DNA of 64,000 bases from Phascolarctos cinereus (taxonomy: Eukaryota > Chordata > Mammalia > Diprotodontia > Phascolarctidae): positions 2,867,501 through 2,931,500 of the forward strand of contig NW_018343985.1 of assembly GCF_002099425.1 (NCBI RefSeq), written 5' to 3'. The translations under genes were made by a program, and so were the position numbers. The first letter of the stretch is position 1; every line of letters begins with the position of its first letter. Shown here one piece after another: positions 41,831 through 52,149 of this stretch. Under the pieces are notes generated by a model. The model did not search any database and was not told the DNA's origin. It worked only from the letters and a program-made list of their open reading frames with translations.

Positions 41831-43159
41831 CCCTGGTTTATGAGAGACAATATGCATACTATATTGCTTTTATGTAATTTATTGAGACAGGCTATACTCA
41901 TTATGAGCTAAAATACTGTCATCATTCCAGGCCAGAAGATGAAGCCAATCATTTTAAAGAGTGCTGCTACAAAGATTCCTGCCAACTTTGAAAGCTTCCC
42001 CTAAGTCTAATATATTTTGCCCCACAATGAACCTCCTCTAGACCCATAATCCCATACAAATTATTTCTTATGCAATGTCGGATGTTCAAAGTACAGGTTT
42101 AAAGTACAGTTTCATATACAAACTTTTTAGGAGGAGGACAATGGCAAATTAGGAAGAGGGTTTTTTTTATTACTATTATGAAATGGTAATGTTCTGTGAT
42201 TCAAAACCTTATTCCATCATTGTGAGAATATCAGTATAAAAAAAAGGTAAACTTTTGTCACAGTGAGTAATTTGAAGATGGCATGGGTCCAGTTTATTAT
42301 CCATATATCTACAATGTCTATCAACTATTAATATATGTAATATATATGTCTATTATATAATATGTATGCCATGTATATATTTTTTTCATCAAAATATAAT
42401 GTTGTAGCTGTAGATTAGTATGTGGTACGATAATAAAGTGTTTTCAGTGTGAGGAAAGGTTCCTAGAGTCTTAATTTTAAGCCCCACAACCTATCTTTAA
42501 AATAAAAATAATATTACTTTTCCATGAACTGGTATAGACCCAGACTTCATTGACCGTGGCATCATTACAGGTTGGGGCATGGGGTTTGAGAGAAATAGGT
42601 CAGTGGCAGTAAATCGATCAAAAAACATCTTCATGGAGAGGTAGTTTTTATGAGTGACCTTTGACAGCAGAGACCAGAGATCTAGAAATAGGAATCCAGG
42701 CTTCTAGAGTCAGAAGCAAGGCATCAGAAGACAAGGAAGGAGGAGCGGAACACACAGGAGACAGTCACCTTCATCCCAATATATAAGAACAGTAGTCCAG
42801 CCCTTGGAAAATCAGGCTGACAGGACAGGATTTCAGCCATTAGAAGAGTCAGATATCTATCCTATCAACTGAGAATTTTAACTTTGAGCTCAGAAAGTCA
42901 ATCACTAGTAAATTAGCTCATGAGAAGTTAGAGGGAAGTCATTGGTAAATATAATTTAAGGCATCAAGAGGACTACAGAAATAAAAGTCTTCATATCCTA
43001 CTTTTCCTGATCAATAGTAGTCTGTAAATGATAGCCAGGCCTGAGTATACTCTTAAAAACCAGCACCTCCCAGTCCATTGTAGGCTATGTCTACACACAA
43101 GGCAGCAGAACACTATTGAAAGCACCATTCTCATTACTAATTTTAGTTCAACCTATTAG
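41831..43159. other. Unassigned sequence
   Basis: No confident repeat or gene. The interval 42540-43080 is richer in GC and could hide an old repeat relic. An AT-dinucleotide-rich patch lies at 42320-42385. Confidence 0.35.
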
Positions 43160-43180
43160 CACTGTGATGTAATCACAGTG
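43160..43180. other. 21-bp hairpin (9-bp perfect arms)
   Basis: CACTGTGAT and ATCACAGTG are exact reverse complements around GTA. Flanks do not extend the stem. Confidence 0.75.
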
Positions 43181-44459
43181 GTGATTAGATGAGGATAGAT
43201 GAACCTCCTGGGTCTTTGGCAATCAGTCCTAGTGTAGACACTCTATGTTAATCAGTTTGACCAAAAGTTACAGTTAAAGTGTTTCTTGGAACTGTTCTGC
43301 CCGGAACAGACATCACCTAAATGTATGAACTTCTATATTTTTTCTAACCCTCTTTCATTTGACCGTGTCTTTGATTATCTTACAGAAGGAAATTTCATAG
43401 GAACAAATGCGTGTTATGGATCACTGCAAATCCACTTTATATTTAGAAATCTTAAAAATGAATTATTTAGTATATTTGTTGACATTCCAAGAAACATACA
43501 CGAGAATTACATAGGATATATCAAATCATTTCCTATACTAAATACCATTTAAATTTATGGATAAAGTTGCACTCTGAAAATGTTTCCATATTTTTTATAA
43601 CTAAATTTTAAAACTTCACTCTCTGCTAATATATATCACTGAAACAACTAGGTCAAAAATATTGTAGCATTGCTCCTTCAAGATAGGGCAACATGCATGT
43701 TTAGCCAGGCTTTAACTAATGACCAAGTGGGATACAATTTTGTAAAAACAAGTGAATTATACTTTCTTCAATTTAAGTAGAAGCTGAAAATAAACAAGTT
43801 GAATTTTTTTTTAACCGAAGATAATTCAGACCCTCAATTACTGCACTGTACATAAATTCTCAACAGAATTCATTAAATGTGCATGGTAGTGAATTTTTAC
43901 AGTGTAGGGGAAAATGCTTCTGTGGGTAAAAAGAAATACAGATTTTAAAATATACTGCCAGATAGCATGACTGTCTTATGAATGTCTAATGACCCAAGGA
44001 GTTCCAGCATTTTTTAAAATATTGAATACCTTGTTAAATTTTGGTGTGAAAGTCCATTTATCTTGCAGCTCTTTCCCTCCCCTTCCCCCTCAGCTTCTAG
44101 GCACATTTAATTAATTCTTGAACTTGTAATTTTACTCTTTGCTTTATTTTATCTCTGGGAAATGCCTAGGTTTGGTTATTAGATAGAAATTAAATGAGAG
44201 GGAATGTTTGTCTTCAAAGTCCTAAAAGAGAGTTGAAGGGTTAAAATGGTTAAAAAGCAGAGCGTGGGAAAATCATGGAAGAACTTAAGAAGATGCAAAT
44301 TTTTTAGATGGGGAAGGAGAATTTGACCCATCTGGCCATTCAGTAAACATTGGCACACTTAACTTAAATGAAAAATTTTACTCACCTGCTGCCCCATTGT
44401 TTCGTTATCCTGTTTAATAACTCAATGATATCAAGTAAATGTACTCTTTTTAACTCTAG
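43181..44459. other. Unassigned repeat-poor block
   Basis: About 1.3 kb with no recognised repeat. An 88-codon frame at 43286-43552 begins MELFCPEQTSPKCMNFYIFS and has no recognisable domain or splice context, so it is not called a gene. Confidence 0.35.
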
Positions 44460-44645
44460 CCACAAGGAGGCAGTGTGGCTAGCAGGACGAGTGTCAAGAA
44501 GACCAGAGTTTAATTCCTTGCTGGGACATAGACTATACCTTTCAGGTACTGCCTATGTATACTGCCAAGTAACTGCCAATGTATACTGCTACTGAGATCT
44601 GCCTTAGTAGGGGAGTTCCCTCCATCAATGAAACAGCAAATGGGG
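44460..44645 (+). mobile_element. Marsupial SINE with GGGAGTTCCC tail, with internal mini-duplication
   Basis: 'gaggcagtgtggctagcagg', 'tcaagaagaccagagtttaa', 'ggggagttccctccatcaat', 'gaaacagcaaatggggg'. A repeated unit 'actgcc.atgtatactgc' lies at about 44548-44590. Confidence 0.75.
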
Positions 44646-44924
44646 GCAAAAAATAAAATGGGGGAAAAAAATGATCTAGCTCCAATTAGTGAGTACCATA
44701 GCCCCAGATGAACAATGGAGTCATCTCTATGAGGAAAGCAAATGGAACAACATGCAAAGCTAATTTATAGCCAGTTGGAGAAGTCTGATATTTTAAATTG
44801 ATTTTTCAATTTTAAAAAATGTCAAAAGACTTAAATATTAAGAAATTCTTACCCTTTTTTTTTGGGGGGGGGACTAGGTATCAGGGACCAAAAGCCATTC
44901 CATTTAAATTGATAACTTTAAATA

Positions 44925-45010
44925 AAACAATGGAAATTTCAGTATGGTTAAGTGATTTGTTCAATGTCACAAGGCTAATAATGAATGTTACCAGGCCTGG
45001 AACACTGTAA
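44925..45010 (-). mobile_element. MIR-class scrap, antisense
   Basis: 'ggttaagtgatttgttcaat' and 'gtcacaaggctaataatgaa' fit the antisense MIR core. Confidence 0.55.
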
Positions 45011-45118
45011 CACTGTAACTCTAGTAGTTGACCTCATGCTCAGTGTCCAAGCCCACAACTGAACAAGGAAACAGTACTTTTAGAACAAGAAATTCAATTC
45101 CACTCAAGACCAAAAGTG

Positions 45119-45335
45119 TCTGGTAAGTGTTTATTATGTGAAAAACACTTTGGCAAATCCTGGGACTACAAAGACCAAAAAAAAAAAGAGAGAGAAAAGA
45201 GGAAAAATACCTCCCCACCTTTAAGTAACTCCTAAAGGAACGCTATATTTACCCAGATAAATACAAAACGAATTCAAAGTAATTTTGGAGAGAGGATTCT
45301 AATTACAGGAGGAATCAGTATATTCTCTGCATAGT
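45119..45335 (-). mobile_element. L2 LINE, antisense, part 1 (outer element of a nest)
   Basis: 'ggtaagtgtttattatgtga', 'aatcctgggactacaaagac', 'ttaagtaactcctaaaggaa', 'gaggattctaattacaggag'. It resumes at 45734 after the nested elements. Confidence 0.7.
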
Positions 45336-45339
45336 AACA

Positions 45340-45432
45340 TATGTTATCTCCCCCATTAGAGCGAGTAGGGATAGTTATGTTCATCGTATTCGGCTCCCTT
45401 GCTCCTAACACAATGTCTGATACACACTCTGT
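45340..45432 (+). mobile_element. L2 LINE 3' end, sense, part 1 (middle element of a nest)
   Basis: 'tgttatctcccccattagag' and 'cctaacacaatgtctgatac' are L2 3' UTR, continued after the SINE by 'agtagatcctttataagtgc' at 45687-45733. Confidence 0.75.
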
Positions 45433-45686
45433 TGCTATTCAGTCATCTCTCAGTTGTGTACAACTCTATAACACCATTTGGGGTTTTCTTGGTATAGATA
45501 CTGGAGAGGTTTGCCATTTCCTTCTCCAGCTCATTTTACAGATGAGGAAACTGAGACAAATTGGGTTAAGTGACTTGCCCAAGGTGACACAGCTAGAAAG
45601 TGTCTGAGATCACATTTGAACTCAGGAAGATGAGTCTTTCTGACTCCAGGCCGGGCGCACTGTGCACTGTGGAGTCACTCAGCCCC
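45433..45686 (-). mobile_element. RTE-tailed tRNA-derived SINE, antisense (innermost of a nest)
   Basis: Plus-strand order: 'gctattcagtcatctctcag' (tail), 'ccatttggggttttcttggt', 'gccatttccttctccagctc', 'gacttgcccaaggtgacaca', 'tttgaactcaggaagatgag', 'ctgactccaggccgggcgca'. Confidence 0.92.
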
Positions 45687-45733
45687 AGTAGATCCTTTAT
45701 AAGTGCTCTTCGGTTGATTAATATGACACTTAA
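45687..45733 (+). mobile_element. L2 LINE 3' end, sense, part 2
   Basis: 'ctttataagtgctcttcggt' plus 'tgattaata' is the decayed 'gcttaataaatgcttgttga' terminus that belongs to 45340-45432. Confidence 0.65.
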
Positions 45734-46095
45734 GCTCAACCTTGAAGAGAAATAAAGATTTGAAGAATAACAGGGAAGGACAGACAACCTGTGAAAACAA
45801 ATCAAGGTGAGAGCTAGAATGTGCTAGAAGAGAAACAGCAAGTAGGCCACCTTCGTAGAATATGGAGCGCGTGAAGGAAAGCCATGTGAGTACAAGCCTG
45901 GAAAAAGAAGATGGGGCCAGACTGGGAAGGGCACTTCATTTGAAACAGGTGAGTCTGAATTTTATTCTCTATATAATAAGGAGCCACTATAGTTGTGTTT
46001 TTTGGGGTTTTTTTCAGCAGGGTGGGGGTGGCATGATCAATCCTGTGCTATAGGAACATGAATTTGGCAGATGGCTGCAGGCTGGGCTGAAGAGT
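45734..46095 (-). mobile_element. L2 LINE, antisense, part 2
   Basis: 'cttaagctcaaccttgaaga', 'gccagactgggaagggcact', 'gagtctgaattttattctct', 'ataataaggagccactatag', 'tgatcaatcctgtgctatag' are the continuing antisense L2. Confidence 0.75.
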
Positions 46096-46569
46096 CAAGA
46101 ACCTTTTGTAGGCCCCTAGTCCTCCTTCCCTGGCATTTTCTTGTCCCTATTTCATGCAGATCTACTCAGGCTTTGGACTGTTAGGTTTTCAAACTTGGGA
46201 TAACCCTGCCTAAACCTCTGGATGGCTTTGCCTCTGAAAGCAACTGGATTTAACCCAGTCTTGCTTTCTGTTTATCTATTTGCCTCTTGCCCTGGACCAT
46301 GCCTTTTCTTCAAAGGATTGTTCTGTCTCTGAACTTGGAAAAATATCTTATCTACTGGACCTTTCCTCCCCAACTCTTTGCCTCATCCTCTACCCAAAGG
46401 TGCTGAAATCACATCAAGTGTTCTTTCTACCATGCAGTGATGCTTTAAATCACAGACTAACAATGAGACCCCTTATTCATCTTATAACACTTATCTGTAC
46501 ATAAGATCTTCTATTGCTACCTCAATTTTAATTTTGTCCCATAAAATTAATTTAGAAACTCATTTCTTG
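46096..46569. other. Unassigned sequence
   Basis: Pyrimidine-rich, 'cctcttgccctggaccatgc'-like blocks suggest a LINE 3' relic, but no order can be confirmed. Confidence 0.35.
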
Positions 46570-46715
46570 ACCTCAGTGGGCCATTAAGGAGCTTTTGACT
46601 AGCAGTATGTGCTTTTCGGACGTTGGTTATCTCGTTCATAAAATGAGGGATACAGATTAGCTAACCTATACAGTCTCTTGCCAGATCTAATATCCTCTGA
46701 CTCTACGAGGAGACA
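46570..46715 (+). mobile_element. MIR-class SINE, 3' half
   Basis: 'tctcgttcataaaatgaggg', 'atacagattagctaacctat', 'gccagatctaatatcctctg'. Confidence 0.7.
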
Positions 46716-46774
46716 TGAATGGGAAATGGTAAGAGCTTAGACCTTGTAAAATACATACACAAGCCCTTGATATG

Positions 46775-47005
46775 TGTTCACAGTGTCTCAGAACTGGAAG
46801 GGATCCCAGTGACTGTCCAGATCAATCCATGCCTGGCAAATAGAATTCCTGCCATGACATGCCTGACAGTTGGTGATGTAGTCGCTCTGAAGATCTGCAA
46901 TAAGGAGGAAGTCACTACCTCCTAAGACAGCCCAATTTATTTGCTTTTTCTGAAAGCTCCAGTTGTTAGGAAGTTTTCCTGTGTAATTTCAATGATTCAG
47001 CTTAG
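46775..47005 (-). mobile_element. CR1/L3 LINE, antisense
   Basis: 'cagaactggaagggatccca', 'ccatgacatgcctgacagtt', 'gtcactacctcctaagacag', 'cccaatttatttgctttttc', 'gttgttaggaagttttcctg' follow antisense CR1/L3 order. Confidence 0.8.
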
Positions 47006-47136
47006 CCAGAAAAAAAAATTAAAGAGGCATCCCTTTTGCTTCTTTCCAGAAGTAGGTTACTATGGATGTGGAACACTGAAGATACTGTCAGACTTGGTGG
47101 ATGTATTCATTTTGTTAAACTGCTTTTTTAAAAAAG

Positions 47137-47212
<76 letters not shown>

Positions 47213-47267
47213 CCTCCCTCTCCCTCTGTGTGTGTGTGTGTGTGTGTGTCTCTCTCTCTCTCTCCAG
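47137..47267 (+). repeat. (TC)n(TG)n(TC)n microsatellite
   Basis: About 80 bp of TC, then CCTC units, (TG) at 47226-47250, and (TC) to 47264. The open frame through it is an artefact. Confidence 0.97.
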
Positions 47268-48075
47268 AAATTTCCCTGAACAGAGTATCAAGGAGAAAAT
47301 GGTATGTGTGGGAGAGGGGAGGGACAGAAAGAGTCGGGGGGGGGAGATATTCAGTGATATAAAATTGATATCAATATTGACAAAGGGGAATCATGAGGGT
47401 TAGCCTAGACTGAGGATTAGCAGGTCAGGAATGGCTGAATATAAAGGGAATCAGAGTCATTTAAACGGCTCACTCTGGCCTGGGGAAGGAGTGACCCAGA
47501 GCTCAGAGATCACAGGGAAAGAGCAAAGGATCAGAGATTGTATGGTAATAGAAACAAGTGCAAGGTGGAAGTTAGCAGAGTTGGAAGAACAGAAATGTGT
47601 GGACAGAGAGGGAAAATGCACAGCATTATAATGAAATCCTGGAAGTGGAAGAGTTTGACGCAATGGTGAGCTGTAAGGCTGACCCTGTGGTTGGCTGGAG
47701 TAGAAAAGAAATGGCTCTCAAGAAAGTGGAAGGTGAGGAGGCTGTTAGAAGGATCATCAGTGCAGAAGGAGGGCCATTGGCATGTTCAAAATATGTTTGA
47801 AATCACCCAAGAAGATTGCTGTTGTTTTGAAAACATTCCCCATCAGCAACCATGAATGTGGCTGACCATCAGCATTCCTTAGCAAATGCTGAAGAGAGTA
47901 AATTTCTATCTTTAAAATTGTTCTGCTACCTAGGGGATCCCTTATTCCAGTTTAGTTTGCCTCAAACAGTGATTTTGATGGTGTGCAAATCTTCTTGTGG
48001 AAACTAACTTCCCCCAGTACAGATCTAGGAACTCTCTATGGTGGCTAGTCCTAGAAAGTTGCCTGAGCATTGGGA
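47268..48075. other. Unassigned sequence
   Basis: A purine-rich block at 47300-47800 with overlapping frames of 66-68 codons on both strands. It may be a decayed LINE, but no family order is recognised. Confidence 0.35.
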
Positions 48076-48358
48076 GGTGAAGCTGTCCGTGGTCACATAT
48101 CTAGCATGTGTCAGGGGGAGAGCCTGAACTTGAACCCATGTCTTTCTGACTCCAAAGCCGGTTCTTTATGCCTTCTCTCTTGTCCATGTCTTATTTGTAC
48201 ATATTTGTACATTTTATACATACTGTACATTTTCACGTTAAACTATGAGCTCCTTGAAAGCATGGACTGGTTTTTTGCTTTGTCTTTCTTTGTATCCCCA
48301 GTGTTTAGGACAGCACCTGACACATAGTAGGTACTTCACAAATGCTGCTTCACTTGGT
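48076..48358 (+). mobile_element. Antisense MIR scrap followed by L2 3' end
   Basis: 48076-48170 fits antisense MIR ('gtggtcacatatctagcatg', 'acttgaacccatgtctttct'). 48180-48358 is a sense L2 end ('aactatgagctccttgaaag', 'tctttgtatccccagtgttt', 'acacatagtaggtacttcac'). Confidence 0.8.
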
Positions 48359-48540
48359 TTGACTATACTATGCTCCTTTTCTAAGGGTTCTTTTTAAGGA
48401 TTAAATTCACAGAATTTGAGGCAAGATAGGTGGAGGACTACCCATCCTCCCACAGCTGCCAAGCTCTTCCTGATTTTGAAACAAAACAGTCATGGGAAGA
48501 GTGAGGAAAAGGATTACTTTGTCCTTATCTTTGACTTCAG

Positions 48541-48649
48541 GTTCAGTTTCAATGGCAGTAGGTGGTGAGAGGCTACAAGGAAAGAATCTGCACCTTGTCA
48601 GCACTCCTGGGAAGAGCTGGCAGACAGGAGGTAACTGACAAGTCTCCAG
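48541..48649 (+). other. Exon-like interval with acceptor and donor motifs
   Basis: A pyrimidine-rich stretch ending 'ccttatctttgacttcag' precedes 48541, and CTCCAG|GTAAGT follows at 48649/48650. The 109-bp interval has no through-reading frame, so it could only be untranslated or non-coding. Such pairs also arise by chance; no transcript evidence is available. Confidence 0.25.
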
Positions 48650-49124
48650 GTAAGTGCAGACATGCTGCCTGGCAGGCTGGAGAAGCACCAAAGCTGTGGC
48701 AAGAAAGCAACCATGAGGAACCAAGGGGAACATGAACAGTTACAGAAGGTAGAGACTAAAGGAAATGATAAGGAGGGGGGTAAACCTCCACAAATAAGCC
48801 AGAACAGACATCAGGGGATGATTAAGCTAACAAAGATGGAGAACAAATGTATTTAAGAGAAGGCAAAAGTTTCCAAAGTGCATAAATGACTGGCTAATTT
48901 TGGCCTCTCTATGTTTTTTTCAAGTTGCAACATTTTTTTATTTGTAGTCATTTTTTTTTATTATAGAGTATTACTTTTTTTTAAAGAAAATCAGAAGATG
49001 GACCAGTTATTTTTGCTAAGTAGACAATCATATTTATTCTGCCTGATTACTTACAAGTATATTCTGTATAAGTATTATGATGGATCATGTATTTATATGT
49101 ATATATATATATACTTCATCTATT
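48650..49124. other. Unassigned sequence with T-runs and an AT tract
   Basis: T-runs near 48914-48980 and a short (TA) near 49090-49110. No family recognised. Confidence 0.4.
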
Positions 49125-49355
49125 AATAACTATAGCTAATATAATATAGCATATTAAAGTTTGCAAACCACTTTACATATATTATTTAATTTGGTATTCA
49201 CAACTACCCTGTTCTTATCTCAATTTTATGCCATTTTATAGATGAGAAAATTGAGGCAGAGATTCATTAAGTGACTTGCTCAGGGTCACATGGCTAGTGA
49301 GTGTCTGAGGAGACTTAAACCCAGACACTCGTAGGTCTTTGTTTACCACTCTATT
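49125..49355 (-). mobile_element. MIR-class SINE, antisense, near full length
   Basis: 'gtttgcaaaccactttacat', 'atgccattttatagatgaga', 'aaattgaggcagagattcat', 'gtgacttgctcagggtcaca', 'ggctagtgagtgtctgagg'. Confidence 0.88.
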
Positions 49356-49409
49356 TACTAAACATGTTGGATACCAATCAGCACAATATTTGAATAAGTA
49401 GAGGTCCTG

Positions 49410-49510
49410 AGAAGCTCTGTGGCTTACTAGGTAGAACACAGGACTTGGATTCAGGAAGACTTAGGTTTCAAACCTACTTCAGGCATTCAGCTTTATTATC
49501 TGTGATTTCC
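49410..49510 (+). mobile_element. tRNA-derived or MIR-like SINE, 5' half
   Basis: 'ctgtggcttactaggtagaa', 'gacttggattcaggaagact', 'taggtttcaaacctacttca'. The remainder is too decayed to classify. Confidence 0.55.
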
Positions 49511-49669
49511 TTAGGCTAGAATTCCATCAACCACCCCAGACAGCAACAGTCTATGACTTCTCAGATACAGTTAATCTTAAAAAGCTGCCTAAAGGAACTA
49601 TTAACATCATCTCTTAATAATTATAGTTAATATTACATGAAACTTGAAGTTTGCAAATGTATGTATATT

Positions 49670-49675
<6 letters not shown>

Positions 49676-49736
<61 letters not shown>

Positions 49737-49865
49737 TATGTGTGCATATGAGTATATATTTGTGTACTTTATCTACTCAGATACACATATATACATATGC
49801 ACACACATATGGGCATACACATACATATACATGCATATGTATGCATACATGTGTGTGTGAATGAC
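49676..49865. repeat. (TA)n then TG/CA/CATA microsatellite
   Basis: About 56 bp of pure TA followed by irregular TGTA, CACATA and TGTG units. Confidence 0.97.
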
Positions 49866-49867
49866 CT

Positions 49868-50290
49868 GGGCTCTAAGAAGATTATTTGGGCAGTTGTGCT
49901 GAGACCACAGCCTGGAAACAAAGAGACCAGTTGGGAGGCATTACAGCAATTCATGTGAGAGGTGGTGAGGGTTGCTTGAAGATCTTGACTGCGTGAATAT
50001 AGAGAAGGGGAGTGATGCAAGAGGAGTTGTGGAGATAGGATTGATATGTCTTTGTTACTGATTGGGTTTGAAAGCTGAGGGAGAGTGTTTATAGTCAAGG
50101 ATTACTAGAAAGACAGCAGTACCTTCTACAGGAATAGAGCAGCTAAGAAGATGGCTGGCTGGAAGGAAAGCGATGATGCATTCTGCTTGGTTACGTTTGA
50201 GAAGCCCGTGGGATATCTAGGTGGAGAAGACCTTTGACTCCAAAGTCCAGTGCTCATCACACTGCCTCTCTAGCACCCCTGGTGGCCATA
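49868..50290 (-). mobile_element. SINE-head/L2 chimera, inverted copy A
   Basis: On the minus strand this reads 'ggggtgctagagaggcagtg', 'ctttggagtcaaaggtcttc', then L2 ORF2 DNA including 'catcttcttagctgctctat', 'gacatatcaatcctatctcc' and 'tcacatgaattgctgtaatg'. The same fused order occurs in the plus orientation at 52150-52600 with about 85% identity by eye. Confidence 0.75.
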
Positions 50291-50359
50291 GATAGATGGA
50301 TAATTATAATAATATTATATTATAATGATACATTAATTATAATATATCAATATAAGTAT

Positions 50360-50545
50360 ATATTATTTTATTCATACCATTCCTTTGAGGTATTGTTATA
50401 ATTACCTGTAATTGATAGATGAGAAAACTGAATTTGAGAGAAATTGAGTGACTTATCCAGTATCAACCAGCTAGCAAGTGTCAGTGGAAGGTTTTGCAAC
50501 CACGCTTTCCCAACTCCATCACAGCACCCACCATGTCCTACTGTC
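50360..50545 (-). mobile_element. MIR-class SINE, antisense
   Basis: 'cattcctttgaggtattgtt', 'ttgatagatgagaaaactga', 'attgagtgacttatccagta', 'tgtcagtggaaggttttgca'. Confidence 0.7.
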
Positions 50546-50727
50546 TCTAAAATTATATATGCATATCTGGATAACTGTAACATACACAGACATATAGGGC
50601 TTCTTATAGAGCAGTGAACTTCCTTAGGTCAGAAATGGAACAGGTCAGTTTCCCAGCTGATCAGTGGTAGGATGAGGCTTCAGAGAGGCCTTTGTACTCC
50701 CAGTGTGGTAGATACAGAGAACTAGTC

Positions 50728-50847
50728 TCAAACATATGTGTGTACATACACACACACACACACCCTCACCCCCAAGATAAAAAACAAGCACATTATTTTG
50801 AGAGGAGGTTCAAAAGCTTTATCAGACTGCTAAAGTTTCCATCACAT

Positions 50848-50888
<41 letters not shown>
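50728..50888 (+). repeat. Two (CA)n microsatellites
   Basis: (CA) at about 50747-50763 and a pure (CA) of about 38 bp at 50849-50886, with unique sequence between. Confidence 0.95.
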
Positions 50889-51114
50889 ACCTTGCTATAG
50901 ATACGGCTATCATATCTTTAAAAAAATACTATCTTAAGGCACTGACAACTTAACTGTCAATCTGTAAGGACTGGTAAAAATGATAGCTCAAGAGAAATTG
51001 AAAATATATAGAGAAAAATGATGGACAGAATTTTTTTTTCTTAAGAACTCTTTTAACCCTTAGCTTTCAAAGAGGAATGCTATAATTCTTTTTTCCCCTT
51101 TTTTAGAGCATTCT
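50889..51114. other. Unassigned sequence
   Basis: No feature recognised. Confidence 0.4.
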
Positions 51115-51490
51115 ATTTTTCCTATTACATATAAAGTCAATTTTTGACATTGATTTTAATAAAATTTTGGTTTCCAAATTTTCTCCCTCCCTCCCCTTGC
51201 CCCTCCATAAGACAGTCAATCATTTAAAACATATTTTAATATTAGTCATGTTGTGAAAGAAGAAATAGAACACACGGAAAAAAACAATGAAAAAAATGAA
51301 GCAAAAATAGTATGCTTCAATCTGTATTCAGATCCATCAATTCTTTCTGTGGATATGGAGAGCATTTTCCATCACTAGACTTTTGGAACTATCTTGGACC
51401 ATTGTATTGCTTAGAAGAACTCAGTCAATCGTAACTTATCACAGCACAATGTTGCTCTTACTGTGAACAATGTTTTCCTGCACACTTCAT
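51115..51490 (-). mobile_element. L1 3' UTR, antisense
   Basis: 'attttggtttccaaattttc', 'attagtcatgttgtgaaaga', 'tagtatgcttcaatctgtat', 'ggagagcattttccatcact', 'ttgtattgcttagaagaact' parallel the antisense L1 at 27985-28620. Only 3' UTR remains. Confidence 0.85.
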
Positions 51491-52149
51491 TAGTAAGAGA
51501 ATTCTTAAGAGACTTTAAATGGTTATCTGAGTGACTGTCCTTGCGGGACTGTTATTTCACAGGAATTCAGGAGTAGAAGTAATGATTAGAGTCCACTCTG
51601 GCTGTGACCTTTCTCAAGGTCAAACATTGTGAATAATTTAAATCTCCGCATGAGTATCTATTGTCCCTTAATAAAATATACTCATTGACTTTGATATTTT
51701 TTAAAGACTAGGAGATTAGGGAGTTGAGATGTATGTTGAGAGAGAAAGAGACAGAGACAGAGACAGCGAGAGAGAAAGAGAGAGAAGGGGGGTAAGTAGT
51801 TGCTTATAGGTAAAGATGTTACTCCAGGTTGATAAATAAATATTTTATAACATTAGGTGGGAGCCCAGAGCTAATTAATTTATTAAAGAGGTTGATATGT
51901 TCGTAATCAATAAGTATCCAAATATAGCCTTGGGTTTCTTTAAAACTGTGGATTAGTAAAAAAATGAATACTGTAATGCGTAAAGTGTCTGGATAAGGGG
52001 TGAGTAACTCCACGTAGCTACAGGCCAGAATAATAGACACTAAAACTCTCTTACTTTTATATCTCCCTCAGTACTTTCCACCATGTTTGGATCATAGACC
52101 TTCCGTAACTGATAGCTGAATAAATTAAATAACATTAACAAACCAAAAA
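51491..52149. other. Unassigned sequence with (GA)n
   Basis: A GA/GACA tract at 51739-51790; otherwise nothing recognised. Confidence 0.45.

Noticed and set aside
42540-43080. Solitary LTR or retroviral relic in the GC-richer block
   Set aside because: No coding remnant, paired ends or flanking duplication could be recognised by eye.
46941-47279. 112-codon frame with a Ser/Leu repeat
   Set aside because: It joins a CR1/L3 relic to a (TC)n(TG)n microsatellite.
48407-48733. 108-codon minus-strand frame with a hydrophobic start, as a secreted protein
   Set aside because: No start context or downstream exon is seen, and the better splice signals in the interval are on the opposite strand.
49769-50098. 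109-codon minus-strand frame similar to a frame at 52359-52577
   Set aside because: The similarity is real but both are decayed L2 DNA in inverted copies, not paralogous genes.
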